A stretch of DNA of 64,000 nucleotides from Sipunculus nudus (taxonomy: Eukaryota > Annelida > Sipuncula > Golfingiida > Sipunculidae): the NCBI GenBank assembly GCA_026874595.1, contig CM049314.1, positions 13,508,729 to 13,572,728 on the forward strand. Direction: 5' to 3'. The position numbers were made by a program, and so were the translations under genes. Below, piece by piece: positions 47,622-58,215 of this stretch. The notes beneath the pieces were generated by a model that worked only from the letters and a program-made list of their open reading frames with translations, was not told the origin of the DNA and did no database searches. The first letter of the stretch is position 1. Every line of letters starts with the position of its first letter.

Positions 47622-47892
47622 TACCTTGCACCTGGAAACATTGCAACAAAAGCAGCGAGTAAATATGTAATGCTTGTTCAGCACCTGTAACCATATGACC
47701 TTTCATGTAGATTGTGTTAACCAACTGAACATAACCATACACAATATCAGACAGAGCGCCGTGGCAAAATTTTATAATTTTACGGTTACGCATAGATTCT
47801 TCCGTTCTGTATTATGGCGTTTGCTTATTATTATCATTATACCATATTTATTTGACATTTTGTCAATCACTCAGAGTGTTTCATGATCACTA

Positions 47893-47950
<58 letters not shown>

Positions 47951-48670
47951 GAGGGAGAGAGAGAGAAAGAACGATATTTAGCCAGAAGTATTTGCGGCTC
48001 CCACATGCCTCTAATATTGATTCCATTTGTTGTAGAATTATAGAGTTTCCTAAAATGAAAGCAGTTTGGCAGCATCTTTAAGTTTACGATACCTGCCATG
48101 TCTCTGTCAATAACATGACGCAGCAGGATCGTAGATGTTAAAGGGACATAAATGAAAAAAAAGCAAATCTGTGATCCCTTTGTATGACCTAGCGTCACAT
48201 ATTCGAGGTCTTGAAAAACAATTTAAGTAAACAAATTAGGAACCATCGATTGTTATATCGCATATATTAAATTGCTTGAAATGATTTAAAACTGTACAAT
48301 GTGTTAAAATAAAATACATTATTTTTTGCCCTTATTAAGTATCATTATGGCTTCAAAGAGTCAATAACATTTCCATATGGTAGAGAAATGTTCTGACAAT
48401 TGCGTATTACTTTTACATAACTTAGCACAAAGGAAGATGATATTGTGCATCATTTTGAGTGGGAAATCAGATAGTGTGGTGATACTGCGTTTTCATTAGA
48501 TGCAATAAAATTATCCTGTTACCGTTAATAAAATATGCACTATAAAATAACTACACAATCTCGTCTGTTCCATATATGCATTATATTATATTATATATAT
48601 AGTCGAAAACATGAGTAAATAAAGAACTCTCAGACGAACTAATTTAATTTTCATGAGATTATTCCTGGGT
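47622..48670. repeat. 3' flank of family C gene, partner of 27.85-28.7 kb
   Basis: Shares ACCTGTAACCATATGACC and GACCTAGCGTCA with the other block. It differs by a (TA)n array (47896-47948) followed by a GA run, absent at 28.1 kb. No gene is seen. Confidence 0.7.
47896..47948. repeat. (TA)n microsatellite
   Basis: Pure TA array followed by (GA)n. Confidence 0.95.
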
Positions 48671-49860
48671 ATGTTTATACTGTTGATAAACATTAAGAGA
48701 CGGTGAATAGTTTCATATACAATGCTGTGAAACATGTAAGCGTAGTTTTACGGTGTTCCCGGGCCGAAGCATATTTATATTAGGGTACAAATGCCAAGAG
48801 CTGGTTTATAGGTGACCACCTTTCTCATTTTATTTTCGTAAGACACCATCATTGTTTCATTTTTGATTACCTGTCTTAGAAACAACGGGTTCCAACTAAA
48901 ACCCCTTAATCCGACCTTACAACGTATAACTAGATTATGCCAAACAGCAGACAGATTTAAATAAAGTATTCAAAGGAAGCTAATTCCGAAATTGAAGAAC
49001 TGCAGTCTCTGGTTTTACTGGACGTTAAAGCACAGGAATAGCATTGTTTCCATCATGTTCAAATGACAACTGTAGGCATAAACGACATCTTCTGAAAGCT
49101 CGGTTTCTCACCGGCTTACCCGTTCAGGAAGTTAATGCAGGGGATTCAATTTGTGAATAAATATTAGGCCTAAAATTACCCAGAACTGCCATATTTACAA
49201 CTTTTCATAATAATGTCTGATAAATGGTATAATAGTTAGCGCCTAGATAACAATAGATGATTCTGTGTGTGGTAGGAAAGCAGAGAGAACGAGAAACTTC
49301 CTTGATTATACGGTCAAACCTCTGTAAAATTGGCAACCTAATTAACGTTTAAGTAACGTATTTCATTAAAACGTAGCGCAGTTCATGTTATATAACACAA
49401 AACTATTGCGTTACCACGGCATTCACTGTTAATAGACGTCATCATGTGTTAACCTATATTTTGAACAGATAAATTATACGGCAGGAGCAGCTGTATTTTA
49501 GTTTAAACTGGGAAATTAAAGGTTTCAGCTTTTCGAAAAGGTAAGCATAGATATACCCAAAATTCAAACACAGCTTGTAATCCAATTATCACATACTTTA
49601 ATTTGCCTAAAATTGCAAGATCCAGACACCTAATCGTCTTAATTATTTAGATGAAAAGTTATATGACAAATGAATATAATTAGAAAAACAGTATTAGCCA
49701 TGGATGCGACTTATTGGATAACTAATTCATATTAAAGGAAGTAACGTTTGCTGGTGGCACTAAAGAATGCAATATGTCAATATAAAACCAGGAATTGGGT
49801 ATGATTCGAGGCTCCACTGTTCCCGCTGGCTGGTGAGCATTTAAAACATACATAATGTAA
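48670..49860. repeat. composite duplicated block
   Basis: 48670-48850 matches the 5' flank of the family A copies at 1046 and 28680. 48850-49330 matches 1576-2060. From 49330 the receptor-flank module (as 5020-5600) follows. The join at about 49330 removes the equivalent of 2.1-5.0 kb. It contains GACGTCATCATGTG at 49435. Confidence 0.65.
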
Positions 49861-49954
49861 CTTCATTTCCAGAATCAGCATTTAATATCAACCTTTGACA
49901 CATTATATAATTAGTCAACCACTATAACTCAGATAGTGTGGGAGGAAAATTGTT

Positions 49955-50735
49955 ATTCCTTTTGATATACAACAGTGTATAATTCCCAATTGTTCTGTTT
50001 ATGTCTATAAATATTAATTGTATTATGTTTTTTATAAACTAAGCCTTCGGCTTTGGCAACTCGATACGTTGGCATTTAATGAGAGATTGTCTTAAGTCTG
50101 AAAGTTTCTGGCAGTTACACCTTACTTATGTTTTACTCAACACAGAGGGAGATTTTATATTGCAAATTTCTACGTAGCCTATCCTATAGACTGGTAACCC
50201 GCTCTATTATGGCTCCGCTGCTCTTGGCCAATCATAGGGACGGGCGTACAACGTCAACTTCAGTAGTCCCGGCAGACTGGTCCCAATTCCAGGTTGTATT
50301 ATATATGATAAAAATAAGCATTTCGTTTCCTCAGAGAAGTTGCCAAAAGTTGGCTTTACAATTCGTGTGACAATAATGATAAGATTAATAGATATTAATA
50401 ATAAATCAATACCACGTACAGTGGAATATCAAAGATTCAGTATACCGTATTACCTATATAAATCCATCATTCAGTTTTTGTGCAACAACTCATTTTTCAA
50501 TATTTGAAAACTAGAAATAACTAAAGAAAATTTTTTTATAAGAAATCTTCAAGGATAATCAAGCAGGATCACGTGAACGTCCATGGCACCCGGTATCAGC
50601 CTGCATACTGGAGTTGGAATCAGTCTATAGGTATGTCAGGAGTTGCAACAGGGAGTACTTAAAATGGAGTTGCACGCCTGTCTCTATGTTTGGTTGAGAG
50701 TCATAATAGAGCAGTGTACCAGTCCACCTATCCTA
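49955..50735. other. ~780-bp insertion relative to the paralogous block
   Basis: Flanking sequence matches 5640-5760 on both sides (GTGTGGGAGGAAAATTGTTATT before, GAGTTCCTTTGTTTTAAAT after), but 49955-50735 has no counterpart there. It encodes no recognisable protein; an 80-codon frame at 50128-50370 has no motif. It is likely a non-autonomous mobile element or an ancestral segment lost at 5.7 kb. Confidence 0.6.
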
Positions 50736-51060
50736 GAGTTCCTTTGTTTTAAATTTATGGCATATTTTATTCTTTTTTCGAATTTATTCAATATAAAGTA
50801 GAACATAGAAAGTTTGTAAATAACCATTTATACTTTCCCTATCTGGTCATTTGCATATATATATATATATATGGTACATTTATACCTATTAAACTCTCAG
50901 ACTAACATTATTATCACTTCAACGAGATAAGTGCTGTGGCGGCTATTAATACTTAGTGATGTAAGTAGTTTCTTATTAAAGGTCTGTGCTACTGCTCGTG
51001 AAATATTTAAACATAGGTCTGCAGTGGACTCCTGCCCAAGCGTTTTCTTAACTTGCAGAA

Positions 51061-52243
51061 ATGTTTAAAGCTAATTTCCTGGTGTGGCACTTAGTCCTCT
51101 TACTTTCGCAAGACACATCTGGTACTCTATGCCCAAGTGTATGCGAATGCGTCAGATCTGCGCTAATATGTAATGGAAGAAACTTGACAAAAATGCCTGA
51201 AAACATAACATACACTGCGAACGTTATTTTTCTTTCTTAGAACAACATTATTACACTTGCAGCCTTAGAAAGCTACCCAATTAGGAAATTTGATCTCGTG
51301 TGGTTGGACGTCTCTTACAATAAGCTACAAACTCGTCATCTGCTTCTTTCCGAAAATTTGATAGATTGGAACATCTTGTGTTGAGAGGGAATAAGATCAA
51401 ACACATCAAGAAAGTCATACCATGGCCTGACGGAATGATATGGATGGATCTAAGAGAAAACCACATTCAGTTCACTGGGTATATAACGCAACTGTCCATG
51501 ATCCAGTTCCTGTCGCTTGAAGGGAATCAATAAACTGCGTTTGTAAAGTCAATGGCTTTAAAGAGTTCTGGAAGGCTGTCAATATTGAGTGGACATGCGC
51601 ATCACCAGGTAGCATTGCTAATTTAAATAGTACCGTTCGTATCGACTACCATGTAGAGTCAAAATGGAATATTGACTCCCCATTTGGAGCTGTTGAAGTT
51701 GGGTCTAAACTGAAACACACTTATGAGAACTTAACCTCCTGCTATCCACCAAAGGTAAGCTGGAATGTTATGGAGGAAAATGTAGCTTCTGTAGCTCATG
51801 GCTTGCCTGAACCGGATGTGTATGTTCAAAGTCCTAGGCAAACAATCACTGGAACAGGAAATGTGACTATATCGAAGCTTCAAAATGAAGGGTATTCGTG
51901 TAACGCTAAGAATATGATAGGTAAATGTGCAGATGCGGTGTTTTTATATGTTTTTGCAGATATGGGGAATAAATTAAATATGAACGAGTCCTTGTATTTA
52001 CCTTTCCGTTTGGCTTTAATTAGCTTCCCTTGTTTGTTGATGATATGTGTTGCTATAGTAATGAGATTTTCTGACATCCCCGTTGAAGATGAACAAGAAG
52101 CACATGAGGATAATACAATAAACAACGATGGAAACAACGAACCAATATATGCAGAATTACCAATGACAGATAAGCATTCTCTGAAGTTCTGTGCTTGGAC
52201 TAGACTATCTTTATTCAGTTACTTTTTGTATTATATATTTTGA
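51061..52243 (+). pseudogene. LRR-Ig receptor, family A, multiply disrupted
   Basis: ATG 51061 with signal peptide (NFLVWHLVLLLSQ) and LRRNT (LCPSVCECVRSALIC). TAG near 51238 replaces the Trp of SWNN. A 1-bp deletion near 51332 shifts frame in the LRRs, and another near 51530 in the LRRCT. From about 51537 the frame is open: LRRCT (IEWTCAS), Ig, helix and tail with NNEPIYAELPMTD. The first Ig cysteine is lost (ENVASVAHG where others have VC). The family stop (GATTAA) has become GATAAG, extending the frame by 23 residues (KHSLKFCAW and on) to 52243. It is closest to the copy at 5971. It cannot make a full receptor. Confidence 0.85.
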
Positions 52244-52266
52244 ATAAGTATTGAATACAATATTCC

Positions 52267-52270
<4 letters not shown>

Positions 52271-52325
<55 letters not shown>
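52271..52325. repeat. (TA)n microsatellite 3' of family A copy
   Basis: Pure TA array, paralogous in position to 7194-7245. Confidence 0.95.
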
Positions 52326-52328
<3 letters not shown>

Positions 52329-52329
52329 G

Positions 52330-54200
52330 CCTACAGTATTTATAAAGTGTGTATAAATATGCCATCATTTTCTCTCAGGTAATGAGAAACTAAAGCTGCA
52401 TGGGTATTGCACATATATACAAAATAAATAACAATTCTTACATTTATATAGAACACAGATGTTTGAAAAACAAAATAAGAATGTTACATTGTTCCAGATC
52501 TAAATATACACATAGTCCCTTTTATAATTATAAGCTAGCACCCTTATTTACTCTCACTTAAATACGTTTATATGAAAAAAAATAGTTTACATGTCAAACG
52601 TTCAAAACGTGGTATCAGATTCAATGATTACATATACTTAGGGTGGGGGAATACTGCGCGTGCGACATATACTTAACAGCTTTCTGAACTAGGAAGTATG
52701 GCTTACTCGATGGCGATAGCTGTTTTATACTTTCTTAGGGTATTTGGGACAAATACGAAAACATACAGCAGACTTATTACCTGCATGATTGGGAGACTGT
52801 CTGATCAATGGCATGGTAACCACATAAAAAGTTTGACCTCCAAATACTAGTTGTAAGGTTTGATAAAATCAGTACACAAATGTCTGCTCTATATATGGTC
52901 TTTGGTCTGACTACGAAACTTGAATGTGTGGGTCTGAGGAACAGTCAACTGCAGGGAACATTTAGTATCAGGGATGCGGAAGACGAGATAACTCTTTGGC
53001 AGATTTACAGATGTTCCAGATAAAGATACTATTAGAAAAAGGTAAACAACCTTTGTCGGATGGGAGAGTTTTAATTGAATCGAATAAGACACTTGACTTA
53101 AAGGATAGGCAGAGACAATCAGTGTACCGGGTACCCAGGAATTACACAGCAATATTACATAACAAAATAGCTGCAAAAAGAGCTACCCTTCATCACCAAT
53201 GTTGCGATGTTCTGACAAATTATGTGATTTTTAAAGACCGGTTGTGCTTTGTATTTCCTCTGTTAAAAGGGAAATAAAAAAAAGCAAATGCTGTGAAGTG
53301 GATTCAGTTTGTTGGATGTTAATCATATGCTTATGACACATGTCATATGAATACATAACAGAAATTTGTGAACGGAGCTGTTTCATATATTCCCTTGAAT
53401 CCATTAAACTTCAAGCGCCTTTAAGGATCTCCATATCATGTGTTTGTCGTATGTTGAAAAAGCCATGACAAGTTTTTGGTAATACTACCGTCACGTGACA
53501 TCGTCACTGGTAAACAATGTTAGAGGAAAAGCTATCTTTATACAGAAAGGCTCCTCTTATAGGTCAACCCGGTATGTGGTATTCTTGTAACGTGACAAAT
53601 TTCATGTAAACATAGCGTACCTAATGAAACATAGAATATAAATATTTTTTTGCCACCCAGGCTCTCACTATTAATTGACGTCATCCTGTACTTGTTTTTA
53701 ACATATCAATGATACGAATATGAATGTTGTGTCCGCAAAAGCAGTGGTAGTTTTGGTTCAGATGGAAAATTTAAGTGTTAGGTTTTTCCGAAAGTGAAAC
53801 GTGGGTATACCCTTAGTTCAAAATACAGCTACTAATTCTATCATTACGTACTGTACCTAGCATAATAACTGAGGAATCCAGGTACCAGATAATCATAATT
53901 ATTCAAATGAATAGTAATAAATGGGCAAATGACTATGATTATATAACCAGCAGTACCGATGTAATAGACTAATTGGATAAATAACTTGTAATAAAGGACA
54001 TGTTTGCTGGTGGCAGTAACGTATACGGTCAACATAAAACCAGGAACTTAATATGAGACGGAGTTCCAATGTTCCCACCGGCTGGCGACGATGTAAACAT
54101 ATAGAATACATATCTCTTCTATTTTACCGATTTCCCATTACTGATCCCATTTTGATTTGCATATAAATTGAAAAGGCTTTATTTGTTGAGACGTGCTTTA
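52330..54200. repeat. 3' flank and receptor-flank module, copy 5
   Basis: Aligns with 7250-9120 over its length. Palindromes GTCACGTGAC (53490-53499) and TGACGTCA (53676-53683) are both intact. No gene is seen; the minus-strand frames here are short and broken in the partners. Confidence 0.7.
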
Positions 54201-54234
54201 AATAAAAACTTTTTTCGTCTCGCTTGATACATAG

Positions 54235-55610
54235 AAACATGTTTCATTTGGTTAGCAACGTATTAATTTAATGAATACATTTGATTACCTGACTGACATA
54301 CAATTAATAACTACCACATTCCCTAAGTACAGCTAGTTTAGATGTAGATGAACTTTATTTCATGTTGTATTTACATAATTTATAATGAACTATAGTCTCA
54401 CTCCTCGCATAACCCCACAACTCAAACCCATAGAACAAGATTGGTTTAATTAAACTATCAAACCAATAAAATAACTGGCCCACTGTTAAGCGACTTCATT
54501 TTTATTAAAAATTTTAAAAATACTTAATGCTTTCTCAGGCTTTAGTACCTGATGTCGTTGTGTTTTGTACCATGTTAATTCCATAGCAAAATAAATACCC
54601 AGAGATTTTTAAAATGGCACACTTTCATTTTTTTCTATTCTTGTAATACCATGCTTCGACTTTATTCAGAGGACCACTATGCCTAAACATCATTAGCTTT
54701 TTCCTAGCCACATTAACCCTCATACCATATTTAAAAAACAATAATTATATAAATGATTTATTTGATCTTGTAATCTCTCTACTGTATCACTTCAATTAAC
54801 TAGGTTATCTGCATACATTAGCATATTCAGATTTGGTCGATTTTTGTTTATAAAGATTCCCTGACAATCTGCATCATTAATTTGTGTATGAAATTCACTT
54901 ATAAAAAAATATTTTTGTTTTTTTTTTATTAAGCATTTTAATATTTTTCTACATAGTATTCATATCGTAAGCACTTAATACTTTCCTTGTCTCATAAGCT
55001 AATCTCTTCTCCTCCTTTATCTTACTTATTTGTTTTAAATATGATTTTACATGCTTATAATCGTCAAGGTAATTTATTGCATTGGATTTTCCATATCGGT
55101 TTAGTGCTAAGTATTAACCATTTTTCATGAATTCATTTTCCTCATCCCACCAGTCTGGTTGTATTACTTTTCAATTTACATAGTATCTTACGTTACACCT
55201 TATTCAGAGTCTCTAAAGAATCAATGTGAATATTGTACCTGCTTAACAGGACTTGTTTCCAACTCCTTATTAAATGTGTGTAATAACTATACACATACAC
55301 TATGTTGTTTTTCTGATCATATCTTGTTCAAATCCATTGCAGAATGCCTATATTTTACCTATTTTCTTTATTCAAGGAATTGTAGTAATGCCTCCTCACA
55401 CGTGTCTACCATTATGTCAACACTTTTAGGAAAGCTATTAGATATATCACAATTCAAAACCCTAAAACTTTGTATTAAACAAAATATCTGTCTACAAACT
55501 AGTGCCTTGTCAACCACGCTGCAACCACTGTGTGTTATAAAAGTAAATACAGCGGGTATATCTCGACTAACCCTACCATTCAAGATAAGCCTCTTTTCCC
55601 TCTGGCTGTA
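54235..55610 (-). mobile_element. decayed non-LTR retrotransposon (endonuclease to RT)
   Basis: Minus strand from 55583: SGCSVVDKALVCRQIF, FRVLNCDISNSFPK and VDIMVDT resemble the C-terminal part of an AP-type endonuclease. Further on, LNMLMYADNLVN (about 54820) corresponds to RT motif C, with Asn in place of the second Asp. MRVNV with KLMMFRHSGPL (about 54710) and SLIKPILFYGFELWGY (about 54440) are thumb-region motifs. 54235-54800 aligns with 32900-33370. Stops and deletions show it is inactive. The clade cannot be fixed by eye. Confidence 0.7.
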
Positions 55611-56079
55611 GTGCAGGATCTCTCACAGTGTTTGTGTAGTTGGAAGGTTAGGGGATTAAAAGTTCAGTTTCCACAGGTTTGCCTGATATAGAGAATTGAT
55701 AAATTCCTTCAGAAATTTCACGTGAATTTTGTATACTAAGACATCGGTTTATTTCCTAGAATCTTCCCTTAACTGGCTTTATGTTCTCACTGGTATTATG
55801 TTGTCACATAAGTTGGACCATCTATGATCAGTTTGTCAAAATTAAGGAATGCCGTTTTGCTATCTTCCATATGTTTTCTTTATCATATGTGGTATCAAGT
55901 TACTTCTAACTTTCCTCACTGTAATCATTTGCCACTCTTATATCCGAATCCCTTAAATACTTGTAGCAGTATTTGTCACATCAGTGGCAGAATGGAAAAT
56001 ACTGGGGTCGTGGGGGCGCACACACACAGACGTCTGACCTCATCCAAGGCACAACACAGCGTGCTTTACAGTTTTTACT
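55611..56079. other. short non-coding stretch between retroelements
   Basis: No domain or repeat is recognised. A 112-codon frame (55824-56162) runs into the LTR and has no motif. Confidence 0.45.
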
Positions 56080-56977
56080 GTGCTGGAATGAGAGACAAGA
56101 AATATACAAAAACTGAACTCTCCAGTTCAACGGTTGTCTGCCAAGTCATATTTACAATGTAAAATGCACAGGATCAGACCTGCTGACTTACAAGATAATA
56201 CATAATTACGAAATATGCCTCAGTTACAGAATGTACAGTATTTACAGCGACACCTCGCCATCATAATACACTGCGCTGGCAAGTATATGAAAAATGTCAG
56301 TGATCAGGCTACCTTTCTGACCAAACTTAGCAAAATATTACTACAGCAAGATTACTACAGCAAATAATACGTCTATGATATCGTTATTACCAGGAAAATA
56401 GAACTACGGAGTGATGCAAGATTACTACAACAAATAATACATCTACAACATCGTTATCATGACTTTGAAAATAGAATAACGTTCTGGGTTGTGTTTACAT
56501 TAACACAATAATTAAATCAGGAAATACACTGATAATTACATACCTGGAATGAGAGACAAGAAATATACAAAAACTGAACTCTCCAGTTCAACGGTTGTCT
56601 GCCAAGTGACGCTAGACGGAAACTTGGCGGCAAAATCAGGTACATAATTAACATGTCAATGGACAATATTACGAAACAACGGAGCAAATTAAATCAATGT
56701 TGAACAAAAACGTGTAAGTACTGGATACGTTTCCGATATTGCATATAACGCTTATTATGGCAACTTTTATGTACGTATGCCTTGTTACTGCATGAAAAAC
56801 ATAAAATGACGGATATTAATTAACAGGTCAAAGGTGACAACCCAGGTGCTATGCTCCGAGAAGGATTACAAGTTGGCGCGCTACTCTCTGACCAATACAG
56901 ACACAGGGTGCACACAATGTATGCATATCACATCAAATATGAAACAAACTAAACTAACGGCATTGCACCCGGTCACA
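56080..56977 (-). repeat. probable 3' LTR of the Ty3/Gypsy element
   Basis: On the minus strand a polypurine tract (AGGAGGGGGAAAA, ending at 56978) is followed by TGTGACCGGG, the expected start of a 3' LTR. Two segments repeat inside: 56084-56147 recurs at 56546-56609 (both with the hairpin GAACTCTCCAGTTC), and AAGATTACTACA units recur around 56350 and 56418. The outer end is uncertain because the 5' LTR lies outside the window. Confidence 0.5.
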
Positions 56978-57534
56978 TTTTCCCCCTCCTGAGAAAATGT
57001 CGTCCCGACATTAAATACGATAAATTCATACTCCCATATTATAAATGCAACATCCAACAATATATGTCAGTTGTTTGTGTACGTTACGTTAAACGAAGTC
57101 AGCATCACTAACCCCAAACAATGATATCGGTGGGTTATAAGTATCATTACAACATCGTCTACTTGATAGGTGCTTGCATATTATTATTTACAAACTGGAT
57201 CATCTTACAACAACATTACATTATCAAATAACTCTAGATCATCAAAATCATGATATAGCGTACCATGACCACTTGACACATGAACATAAGGTATGCATGG
57301 TCAGACCAATACCTCAGCGATGGCAATATCCATTAAAGGATAACAAAATCGCTCATGCTGTTTGCTGATATGATATTGGGTATGTGATGTGCCTATATCA
57401 ATAATAATCAGTGTGTCATTGGGCCCGAGTACCTAAAATTGTCTTAAGAAGTGTTATATAAATATTAGCAGTTTCAGCTAGTCATCACTGTTTTATGGAT
57501 ACCTCAATAGATAAGTGTATTATATAAATACATA

Positions 57535-58215
57535 TTACGTATTCATCAATGGAGAAAGGGCATCTATTAGATTTTTTAGGTCGACTATACGGTTTTGAAT
57601 GACAGAAGGTTCCCGGGGTTCTGGGTATGGTAAGCAACAGGTTTGTTGATATGAACAAGGATCATACCACATTGGCGTCTTCTTGGTACGGTTCGAACGT
57701 CTAGGAATACTGGGAACAGACTGGTCCATAGTACACGGCTCTTCTGCGGTTTCGTCAGTGCAATGGTTGGTTTCTTCTAGGTCTGAGGTACCATCCCTCT
57801 CCAAACCATCCCGCGATCCCTCGGGTCCTTTAGGTTCTGCCGATGTTGACGTCTGATCGATCAGTGGGCGATCATCCGGCGGGGCCTCACTCACGCTGTG
57901 TCGTCGAGGGGTTGGTTCTGGTTTTTCCGGGACGTTGGGATTCGGTGATAGCCGCGGACACGGGAGATTTCTCCTGGGTTTTGGCTGCGGCATGATGCGT
58001 ATAGGTTCCTCCTCAGATTCTTCCTCATCAGAGCTGGAGATGACATCAACTTTTCTGGTTTTATCTGAACGTTTTGACGTCGCCTTTGGTGTAACTGGCC
58101 GTTTCTTGGTGCTATGTTCGGTGTTATTCGGCGTGTCCTTCTCTGAAGCATCTGGCGACAGATATCCTATCGGGAGAAGCAGATTGCGGTGCAATGTTTT
58201 CCTTGGTCCAATCCC
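57535..58215 (-). pseudogene. pol: C-terminal tail of Pol downstream of an in-frame TAG
   Basis: The sequence after TAG (58216-58218) stays in the pol frame for about 226 codons. It begins with LHRNLLLPIGYL, a motif common at the end of Gypsy integrases. It continues with an acidic Ser/Glu stretch (SSSDEEESEEEP), a Pro-rich region and RRSNRTKKTPMWYDP, typical of terminal tails of such polyproteins. It has no start of its own beyond an internal ATG at 58194. I read it as part of Pol cut off by a nonsense codon, or reached by occasional readthrough. Confidence 0.75.

Noticed and set aside
55159-55611. 150-codon plus-strand frame
   Set aside because: It is the antisense shadow of the endonuclease remnant of the non-LTR element.
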